Source: Pseudomonas azadiae
GTDB lineage: Bacteria > Pseudomonadota > Gammaproteobacteria > Pseudomonadales > Pseudomonadaceae
Direction of reading: 5' to 3'
NCBI RefSeq assembly: GCF_019145355.1
Contig: NZ_JAHSTY010000001.1
Coordinates: 1,612,001 to 1,676,000 of the forward strand
Length of the DNA stretch: 64,000 bases
Made by a program: the position numbers and the translations under genes. The notes under the pieces are model-generated. The model ran no database searches. It had not been told where the DNA came from and was given only the letters and a program-made list of their open reading frames with translations. Shown in pieces: positions 55,540 to 64,000 of this stretch (position 1 is the stretch's first letter; each line of letters opens with the position of its first letter).

Positions 55540-56271
55540 TTATTTGGCACTCAGCGCCAGTTTGGCAACTTGTGGCGCCGGCTGGTAGCCCGGAATCACC
55601 TGGCCGTCAGCCAAAACGATGGCCGGTGTGCCGTTCACGCCGATCGACTGGCCCAGGGCGAACTGCCGGGAAACCGGGTTATCGCATTTGGCCGCCTTGA
55701 TTTCCTTGCCATCGACCATCTTGTCCATGGCCGCTTTCTTGTCGGCCGAGCACCATACCGCCTGCAACTGCTCGTCACCCGGGGAACCCAGGCCCTGGCG
55801 CGGGAACGCGACGTAGCGCACTTCCACGCCCAGCTTGTTCAGCGCAGGCACTTCGGCGTGCAGCTTGTGGCAGTAAGGGCAGGTGGTGTCGGTGAACACG
55901 GTGATGTGGGTCTTGGTCTCGCCGATGGCCGGGTAAACCACGGTTTCAGCCACCGGAATACCGTTGATCAGCTTCGACACGCCCAGGCGCTCGGCTTTCT
56001 CGGTCAGGTTGACCGGCTTGCCCTCCTTCAACTGGAACAGGTAGCCCTGGACGATGTACTGGCCGTCGGCACTGGCGTACAGCACACGGCTGCCCTTGAG
56101 TTTGACTTCATACAGGCCGGCCATCGGGCTGGCGCTGATGCTTTCGATTGGCGTGTCGAGCTCCAGGTTGGCCAGGCTCTTGCGAATGGTCTGCTCGGCA
56201 GCGTCATCGGCGACAACAAAGGTGGACACCAACGCAATGGCTGCGGCGGCAATAATCTGGGTCAAGCGCAT
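55540..56271 (-). CDS. dsbC: Thiol:disulfide interchange protein DsbC
   Basis: 243 residues from MRLTQIIAAAAIALVSTFVVAD; upstream in-frame codons lack signal-peptide character. Signal peptide, N-terminal dimerisation domain, linker, and a thioredoxin domain with active-site CPYC (FTDTTCPYCHKLH) and the cis-Pro segment GVNGTPAIVLADG. Periplasmic isomerase that reshuffles wrong disulfides and is kept reduced by DsbD. Between xerD and hom in the same direction, a normal Pseudomonas order. Confidence 0.96.
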   Translation of the reverse strand: MRLTQIIAAAAIALVSTFVVADDAAEQTIRKSLANLELDTPIESISASPMAGLYEVKLKGSRVLYASADGQYIVQGYLFQLKEGKPVNLTEKAERLGVSKLINGIPVAETVVYPAIGETKTHITVFTDTTCPYCHKLHAEVPALNKLGVEVRYVAFPRQGLGSPGDEQLQAVWCSADKKAAMDKMVDGKEIKAAKCDNPVSRQFALGQSIGVNGTPAIVLADGQVIPGYQPAPQVAKLALSAK

Positions 56272-56409
56272 GGGAACTCCTGAAGGCAGACGCAGGGACG
56301 GGAAGGAACACTGGTAGGAACACAGGCTCGTGCCATCCCCTTTGCTAACCGGCAAAGCCTACCACAGTTGGGCCGCAGGGCAGCCCGTGGCAGGATAAAT
56401 TGGCGGTTT

Positions 56410-57306
56410 TCAGCCACGCGGATGGTGCTTGGCGTGCATTTCCTGCAAACGTGCGCGCGCCACATGGGTGTAGATCTGGGTCGTGGATAAATCGCTGTGG
56501 CCGAGCAGCATTTGCACCACACGCAGGTCCGCGCCGTGGTTGAGCAAATGGGTGGCGAAGGCATGGCGCAAGGTGTGGGGCGATAGCGCCTTGCCGATCC
56601 CGGCGACCTTGGCCTGGTGCTTGATGCGGTGCCAGAACGTCTGGCGTGTCATCTGCTCACCGCGCAGGCTGGGGAACAACACGTCGCTGGGCCGCCCACC
56701 AAGCAGTTCGCTGCGCGCATCACGCATGTAGCGCTCGACCCATACAATCGCCTCCTCGCCCATCGGCACCAGCCGTTCCTTGCTGCCCTTGCCCATCACC
56801 CGCAACACCCCCTGGCGCAGGTTGACTTGCTCCAGGGTCAGGCTGATCAGTTCGGTTACCCGCAGGCCGCAGGCGTATAGGACTTCGAGCATGGCGCGGT
56901 CGCGCTGGCCGATGGACTCACTGAGGTCGGGCGCGGCGAGCAAGGCCTCCACGTCGGCTTCCGACAAAGATTTAGGTAAAGGCCTACCGAGTTGTGGCAT
57001 GTCGATTTGCAGGGTGGGATCAAGGGCTATCAGTTTCTCCCTCAGCAGGTAGCGATAGAAGCCACGCACCCCGGAGAGAAAGCGTGCGGTGGAGCGCGGT
57101 TTATAGTTCTGCTCAAGACGCCAGGCCAAGTGATCGAGGATCAGCTCACGGCCGGCGTTGATCAGCTCGAGGTTTTTTTCCTGCAACCAACCGTTGAAGA
57201 GCGCGAGGTCACTGCGGTAGGCCTGGCGAGTATTGTCCGACAGGCCTTTTTCCAGCCAGAGGGCGTCGAGGAAGCGGTCGATCAGGGGGTGGTCAATGGC
57301 GGGCAT
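56410..57306 (-). CDS. xerD: Site-specific tyrosine recombinase XerD
   Basis: 298 residues, the exact usual length. N-terminal SAM-like core-binding domain (FLDALWLEKGLSDNTRQAYR) and catalytic domain with Arg in YACGLRVTELISL, the HTLRHAFATHLL box and LGHSDLSTTQIYTH containing the nucleophile Tyr. With XerC it resolves chromosome dimers at dif. No dif site was found in the window. Confidence 0.97.
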   Translation of the reverse strand: MPAIDHPLIDRFLDALWLEKGLSDNTRQAYRSDLALFNGWLQEKNLELINAGRELILDHLAWRLEQNYKPRSTARFLSGVRGFYRYLLREKLIALDPTLQIDMPQLGRPLPKSLSEADVEALLAAPDLSESIGQRDRAMLEVLYACGLRVTELISLTLEQVNLRQGVLRVMGKGSKERLVPMGEEAIVWVERYMRDARSELLGGRPSDVLFPSLRGEQMTRQTFWHRIKHQAKVAGIGKALSPHTLRHAFATHLLNHGADLRVVQMLLGHSDLSTTQIYTHVARARLQEMHAKHHPRG

Positions 57307-57344
57307 GAGGGCTCGAACTGGATGTTGTAGTGTCTGGTGGATCC

Positions 57345-57440
57345 TATCGCAGGCAAGCCAGCTCCCACACAGGATTTGTGGCGCGCTTCGGACTTATGGA
57401 CAGCATCGATCAAATGTGGGGGCTGGCTTGCCTGCGATGA
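57345..57440. repeat. REP pair
   Basis: Convergent arms CTATCGCAGGCAAGCCAGCTCCCAC and GTGGGGGCTGGCTTGCCTGCGATG (one base changed) between rplS and xerD. Confidence 0.85.
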
Positions 57441-57480
57441 TTGCAACTCGGTTTCGGATCTGCCAGCAAATCCCAGGCAC

Positions 57481-57508
57481 AAAAAAGCAGCCCGTAGGCT
57501 GCTTTTTT
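57481..57508. terminator. Terminator of the rpsP operon
   Basis: AAAAAAGCAGCC pairs with GGCTGCTTTTTT around CGTA; symmetric, 19 bases after the rplS stop codon on the minus strand. Confidence 0.9.
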
Positions 57509-57526
57509 CTGCATCGGAAGCTGGAC

Positions 57527-57877
57527 TTAAGCCAGTTTTTCCTTGATGCGAGCTGCTTTACCGGACAGGTCACGCAGGTAGTACAGCTTGGCTTTGCGTA
57601 CGTCACCGCGACGTTTCACAGCCATGCTGTCGATCTGCGGGCTGTAGGTCTGGAAAGTACGCTCTACGCCAACACCGTTGGAGATTTTACGAACAGTGAA
57701 AGCACTGTTCACACCACGGTTACGCTTGGCGATTACCACGCCTTCGAACGCTTGCAGACGCGAACGGTCGCCTTCCTTCACTTTCACCTGAACGACAATG
57801 GTGTCGCCCGGGGCAAAGGTAGGGATCTCTTTGGTCATCTGCTCTGCTTCGAGTGCAAGGATGATTTTGTTAGTCAT
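57527..57877 (-). CDS. rplS: Ribosomal protein L19
   Basis: 116 residues. Family signature [27 protein letters not shown] split over the middle, and [21 protein letters not shown] at the end. Last gene of rpsP-rimM-trmD-rplS, 45 bases after trmD, and followed by the operon terminator. Large-subunit interface protein. Confidence 0.99.
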
Positions 57878-57922
57878 GCTGTGCTCCTAAGGTAAGTCAA
57901 TGGACCTACCATCGATACGTTG

Positions 57923-58675
57923 TTAACTATCGTCCCGCGCGAGGATGTATTCCTCGAGCAGCTTCTTCTCTTCTCCAGAAAGCGAGCGGCTTTCCAGAAG
58001 ATCGGCGCGTCGTTCATAGGTCCGACCAAGGGACTGCTGTAAACGCCAACGCCGGATGTGTGCGTGATTGCCACTTAGCAATACGTCGGGAACACGCTGA
58101 TCCGCATACACCTCCGGTCGGGTGTAGTGCGGGCAATCCAGCAAACCATCCGTGAAGGAATCTTCCTCCGCGGAGTCCGCATGCCCTAAAGCTCCAGGCA
58201 GCAGTCGTGTAACCGCATCTATCAGGACCATTGCCGGCAGCTCGCCACCAGACAATACATAGTCCCCAATCGACCACTCTTCATCGACATGAGCCTCAAT
58301 AAAGCGCTCGTCAATGCCTTCATAGCGACCGGCAATCAGGATCAGTGCATCCTCATTCGCCAGTTCGCGAACCCCAGCCTGTTTCAGCTGGCGGCCTTGA
58401 GGGGACAGGTAAATTACCTTCGCCTTCTCCCCGGCGGCGGCCTTGGCCTGGGCCAACGCGTCTTCCAGGGGCTTGATCTTCATCACCATGCCCGGGCCAC
58501 CGCCAAATGGGCGATCGTCCACAGTGTGATGTCGATCCGTCGTGTAGTCTCGCGGGTTCCAACAGGTGAGCTGCAACAGCCCCTGTTTCACCGCCCGACT
58601 GGTGATGCCGTACTCGCTGATGGCGGAAAACATCTCGGGAAACAAACTGATCACTTCAATGCGCAAATTAGCCAC
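57923..58675 (-). CDS. trmD: tRNA (guanine-N1)-methyltransferase TrmD
   Basis: 250 residues from a GTG at 58675, two bases after the rimM stop codon; the frame stays open seven codons further into rimM, but the GTG gives the normal N terminus ([14 protein letters not shown]). SPOUT methyltransferase with the trefoil knot region [22 protein letters not shown] and [18 protein letters not shown]. Methylates G37 of tRNAs and prevents frameshifts. Third gene of the operon. Confidence 0.97.
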   Translation of the reverse strand: MANLRIEVISLFPEMFSAISEYGITSRAVKQGLLQLTCWNPRDYTTDRHHTVDDRPFGGGPGMVMKIKPLEDALAQAKAAAGEKAKVIYLSPQGRQLKQAGVRELANEDALILIAGRYEGIDERFIEAHVDEEWSIGDYVLSGGELPAMVLIDAVTRLLPGALGHADSAEEDSFTDGLLDCPHYTRPEVYADQRVPDVLLSGNHAHIRRWRLQQSLGRTYERRADLLESRSLSGEEKKLLEEYILARDDS

Positions 58676-58677
58676 GC

Positions 58678-59214
58678 TTAGAAGTCCGCGTCCCATTCCA
58701 CCTTCATCTCGCCCGCTTCCAGGTCAACAGCCAACACGCATTGCTTGGTATAAGGCAACAGACGTTCGCGATCATCCAGGCTGCCAGCGCAAGGCTTGAC
58801 CACCATTACATCATTGGCGCCGGTTTCCAGAAGATGATCGATTTTCCCGAACAGTTGCCCGAGTTGATCAATAACCTTCAGACCTTCCAGCTGGTACCAG
58901 TAGTACTCGCCGTCGGTCAATTCAGGGAACAGGTTGCGCGGCACGCAGATCTCATAACCGGCCAGAAGACGCGCTTCTTCACGATCATCAAGACCCTTGA
59001 GCTTTGCGACCAGGAACTTATCGCTCCCGCGTCCACTGACCAGCTCGACCTGTTTCACGCTGCCTTCGCGCTTGAGCGTCCAGGTTTTGTACTGCAACAG
59101 GTTTTCAGTCGGATCAGTAAAGGAATACACCTTCACTTCGCCGCGAACGCCATGAACAGAGTAAATCTTGCCGATAACGATCAAATCATCAGCAACAGTC
59201 GGCGTCGCGTTCAT
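58678..59214 (-). CDS. rimM: 16S rRNA processing protein RimM
   Basis: 178 residues. N-terminal [20 protein letters not shown] is the RimM barrel; the C-terminal PRC-barrel contains [11 protein letters not shown] and a [14 protein letters not shown] segment. Helps mature the 30S head by contacting S19. Begins 5 bases after the rpsP stop codon and ends 2 bases before trmD. Confidence 0.98.
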   Translation of the reverse strand: MNATPTVADDLIVIGKIYSVHGVRGEVKVYSFTDPTENLLQYKTWTLKREGSVKQVELVSGRGSDKFLVAKLKGLDDREEARLLAGYEICVPRNLFPELTDGEYYWYQLEGLKVIDQLGQLFGKIDHLLETGANDVMVVKPCAGSLDDRERLLPYTKQCVLAVDLEAGEMKVEWDADF

Positions 59215-59219
59215 ATTGC

Positions 59220-59471
59220 TCAGGCTGCGGCCTTAGCCGAGTCCTTCAACAGTTTTGCAACGCGCTCGGATGGCTGTGCACCCACGCTCAGCCAGTAGGC
59301 TACGCGCTCTTGGTTCACGGACAGACGAACTTCCTGACCACGAGCAACAGGGTTGAAGAAACCAACCTGTTCCTTGTGCGAACCGTCGCGCGGGTTGCGG
59401 CTGTCGGTTACGGTCAAGTGGTAAAACGGGCGCTTTTTGGAGCCGCCAAGGGCAAGACGGATTGTTAGCAT
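59220..59471 (-). CDS. rpsP: Ribosomal protein S16
   Basis: 83 residues: [20 protein letters not shown] start and a C-terminal [12 protein letters not shown]. First gene of rpsP-rimM-trmD-rplS. A promoter lies about 73-100 bases upstream. Confidence 0.99.
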   Translation of the reverse strand: MLTIRLALGGSKKRPFYHLTVTDSRNPRDGSHKEQVGFFNPVARGQEVRLSVNQERVAYWLSVGAQPSERVAKLLKDSAKAAA

Positions 59472-59543
59472 GTGAACATCGTTCCTGTAGTCGGTGCTGC
59501 AAATCTAAATGCACAGCGGGCATAGGTGCCCGAAAGGCCGCAT

Positions 59544-59571
59544 ATTCTAAGGAATATCCGGACTTTTGCAA
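59544..59571 (-). promoter_or_regulatory. Promoter of the rpsP operon
   Basis: On the minus strand TTGCAA and TAGAAT are 16 bases apart; transcription would start near 59537, leaving a leader of about 65 bases before rpsP. Confidence 0.7.
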
Positions 59572-59692
59572 ATGTCTTTTTCCGGCGCCTATGGGCGTGC
59601 CGTTCAGATCTGCTATAGAGCCGTCGGTTAAAACGGCAGGTCAGCCCCCGCCAACGGCGGGTTTGCTGGAGATCCCACATCCCTGTGGGTCG

Positions 59693-59715
59693 GAGCGCAA
59701 GCCGGGCTTGCGCTC
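59693..59715. repeat. Hairpin downstream of ffh
   Basis: GAGCGCAAGCC...GGCTTGCGCTC, a 10-11-bp stem with a tiny loop, 8 bases past the ffh stop codon; no T run, so possibly a factor-dependent or stabilising end. A smaller CCCGCC/GGCGGG dyad lies at 59648-59661. Confidence 0.6.
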
Positions 59716-59722
59716 GAATACT

Positions 59723-61099
<1,377 letters not shown>

Positions 61100-61333
61100 G
61101 CGCGATCCTTTCAGGCCCTATTCATCGAAATGCATGGTCAGACCGAGGTAATGGAGGCCCAGGCTGTGGTAAATCGCTATTAAAAACAGCGCTCGGCGAG
61201 CCTGCGGCGTGGGCAGGTCGCGGATTATAGCGAAGACTGCGTCCCTGCACACCCGCTGTCTGACCCGGGAGTCTTTCGTGCACGGCCTGGGTATGCCAAA
61301 CTCAGCGCCTTTCGGGCTTGCCTATCAGGATTT

Positions 61334-62146
61334 ATGCTCCCCTTGTCACCCAGTTTGCTACCCAGCCTCGCCGCCGCCATTCTGTATGCCGCTGCGACTC
61401 TCTATCAGGGCACTCGTCTGGCCCAAGGCACCAAGGCGGACAAACGCCTGCTGGTTGGCCTGGGCGTCATCGCCCTGCTGGCCCACGCTGTCAGCCTGTT
61501 TACACACCTGATGACCCCCGTCGGCCTGGGCCTGGATTTTTTCAGCGCCGCCAGCCTGATTGCGGCCGCCGTCATCGCCCTGACCCTGTTGGCCTGCTAC
61601 CGGATCCCGGTCGAGAACCTGCTGGTGCTGCTCTTCCCGCTGGGCATGCTGACGGTGCTGCTGGCGCACTTCGCCCCCACCGGCACGGTGCAGGTGATTG
61701 ATGAAGAGCCGGGCATCCTCGCGCATATCCTGCTGTCGATCCTGGCCTACGGGATGTTCACCATTGCGGTGTTCCAGGCCCTGCTCCTGCTGCTGCAGGA
61801 CCACCAGCTCAAGCACAAGCACCCGCTGGGACTGATCAAGAACTTCCCGCCGCTGCAAACCATGGAAAGCCTGCTGTTCGGTTTCCTGTGGGCCGGCTGG
61901 ACGCTGCTCTCGCTGTCGCTGATCTCCGGCTGGCTGTTCGTCGAAAACCTCTTCGCCCAGCACCTGGTGCACAAGACCCTGCTGGCATGCCTGGCCTGGG
62001 TGGTGTTCAGCGTGCTGCTGTGGGGCCGCAACCGCCTCGGCTGGCGCGGACACAAGGCCATCCGCTGGACCCTGGCCGGCTTCTGCCTGCTGATGCTGGC
62101 CTACTTCGGCAGCAAGCTGGTCCGCGAATACATCCTGCATATCTGA
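61334..62146 (+). CDS. YpjD/CcsA-like inner-membrane protein (cytochrome c assembly family)
   Basis: 270 residues with about 8 membrane spans from the N terminus on. The C-terminal two-thirds fits the CcsA/CcmC-like cytochrome assembly family: HILLSILAYGMFTIAVFQALLL, FGFLWAGWTLLSLSLISGW, and HKTLLACLAWVVFSVLLWGRN with conserved His and Trp residues. In Proteobacteria this YpjD form lies beside ffh and corC-like genes, as here; a heme-related role is likely but unproven. AGGA lies just before the ATG. Ten bases separate it from the next gene. Confidence 0.85.
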   Translation: MLPLSPSLLPSLAAAILYAAATLYQGTRLAQGTKADKRLLVGLGVIALLAHAVSLFTHLMTPVGLGLDFFSAASLIAAAVIALTLLACYRIPVENLLVLLFPLGMLTVLLAHFAPTGTVQVIDEEPGILAHILLSILAYGMFTIAVFQALLLLLQDHQLKHKHPLGLIKNFPPLQTMESLLFGFLWAGWTLLSLSLISGWLFVENLFAQHLVHKTLLACLAWVVFSVLLWGRNRLGWRGHKAIRWTLAGFCLLMLAYFGSKLVREYILHI

Positions 62147-62155
62147 CGAGCGGCG

Positions 62156-63397
<1,242 letters not shown>

Positions 63398-63411
63398 ATC
63401 ACCTTGGTCAA

Positions 63412-63500
63412 TGTGGGAGCTGGCTTGCCTGCGATGCCAGCGACTCAGTCTTTCAGGTAAACCGAGGCGATCCTATCGCAGGCAAGCCAGCTCCCACATT
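63412..63500. repeat. REP pair
   Basis: Convergent GTGGGAGCTGGCTTGCCTGCGATG and ATCGCAGGCAAGCCAGCTCCCAC arms after the CorC-type gene. Confidence 0.85.
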
Positions 63501-63534
63501 GAACCGGTTTCAACTCAAGATCCCTGCCAGCCAC

Positions 63535-63564
63535 TTGTTGTATCGCGACGCCCCTTCCTATAAT
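63535..63564 (+). promoter_or_regulatory. Promoter of the second MHS transporter gene
   Basis: TTGTTG (63535-63540), 18 bases, then a perfect TATAAT (63559-63564). The start site near 63571 would give a leader of about 100 bases, longer than usual for this window. Confidence 0.65.
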
Positions 63565-63672
63565 CCCAGCGGCTGACCAAAGCCCCGCCCGACCGCGTGC
63601 TATCCGGCCCCATGGGTGTACGACCAATAATAATCCGCGTCCAAACGCGCAATGACCGTCAGGGATACCGCC

Positions 63673-64000
63673 ATGAGCACCACCTATAACGAGGCCGCGC
63701 CCGCTGCGCCCGAAGCCCCGACCAACTCGACGGCACGGGTCGCCACGGCGAGCATCGTCGGCACCGCCATCGAATTCTACGACTTCTACATCTACGCCAC
63801 GGCCGCTGCGCTGGTCATCGGCCCGGTGTTCTTCCCGCAATCGTCCGGCACCGCGCAGATGCTGGCGTCGTTCCTGACCTTCGGCATTGCCTTTATCGCC
63901 CGCCCACTGGGCTCTGCCCTGTTCGGCCACTTTGGCGACCGCATCGGGCGTAAATCCACGCTGGTGGCGTCCTTGCTGCTGATGGGCGTGTGCACCACGC
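63673..64000 (+). CDS. MFS transporter, MHS family, N-terminal part (3' end outside window)
   Basis: The first 109 residues are present. After a polar Pro/Ala-rich start, ASIVGTAIEFYDFYIYATAAAL and FGHFGDRIGRKSTL are the N-terminal MHS signatures, distinct in sequence from the transporter at 4602 (NMVEWYDWY). Transporters of this form include ShiA- and ProP-like importers of organic acids or osmolytes; the substrate cannot be decided from this part. It continues beyond the right edge. Confidence 0.88.
   Translation, partial: MSTTYNEAAPAAPEAPTNSTARVATASIVGTAIEFYDFYIYATAAALVIGPVFFPQSSGTAQMLASFLTFGIAFIARPLGSALFGHFGDRIGRKSTLVASLLLMGVCTT

Overview
The window is chromosomal DNA of a Pseudomonas, most likely the P. 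fluorescens group. It is GC-rich, with leading-strand and lagging-strand housekeeping operons in Pseudomonas order: the Entner-Doudoroff locus edd-glk-gltR-gtrS facing gap, colR-colS next to a methyltransferase and an InaA-type kinase, mprF followed by an acvB/virJ-type gene, and rpsP-rimM-trmD-rplS next to ffh. At least 13 convergent REP pairs of the fluorescent-pseudomonad type (core GTGGGAGCTGGCTTGCCTGCGAT or the GCGGGCTTGCTCGCGAA variant) sit in the gaps between genes. No phage, insertion sequence, CRISPR array or rRNA operon is visible.

Layout. 1-1197: the 3' end of an RHS protein with a deaminase-like toxin tip. 1245-5921: a two-component system (DctB/MifS-like kinase, sigma-54 activator) and an MHS-family carboxylate transporter that has its own sigma-54 promoter. 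6072-8715: flavin reductase, two small genes and an AraC regulator facing a monooxygenase gene across a spacer with a perfect 11-bp inverted repeat. 8852-15184: glucose sensing and the Entner-Doudoroff pathway, with two HexR-type operators between edd and gap. 15395-21021: a heme-uptake cell-surface-signalling module (Fur box, FecI-like sigma, FecR-like anti-sigma, STN-containing TonB receptor, heme oxygenase, DUF454 protein). 21155-27748: chemoreceptor, nitroreductase and a di-heme/imelysin/DUF1513 iron-type operon. 27810-31582: the ColRS system and its adjacent envelope operon with a ColR-type box. 32005-33995: groESL. 34243-41593: FxsA, a HugZ-type heme-degrading protein, DUF481 outer-membrane protein, an alkyltransferase-like protein, AmpG, ProS and a lipoprotein. 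41726-47629: SOS-controlled dinB, twin initiator tRNA genes, and the aminoacyl-phosphatidylglycerol pair mprF-acvB. 47766-52546: recJ, yaeQ, a CoA transferase and two small proteins. 52632-59471: hom-thrC, dsbC, xerD and the rpsP operon. 59723-64000: ffh, a YpjD-like cytochrome assembly protein, a CorC-type transporter and the start of a second MHS transporter.

Themes that tie the genes together are carbon-source sensing (sigma-54 transporter circuit, GtrS/GltR, HexR), iron and heme handling (two unrelated heme-degrading families, Fur-type boxes, imelysin operon), and envelope modification (ColRS, InaA, MprF/AcvB, AmpG). Most of the window is ordinary core genome. The parts most worth a second look are the RHS toxin tip with no visible immunity gene, the small proteins attached to known operons, the nested 133-bp palindromic repeat, and several operator sites that can be tested directly.
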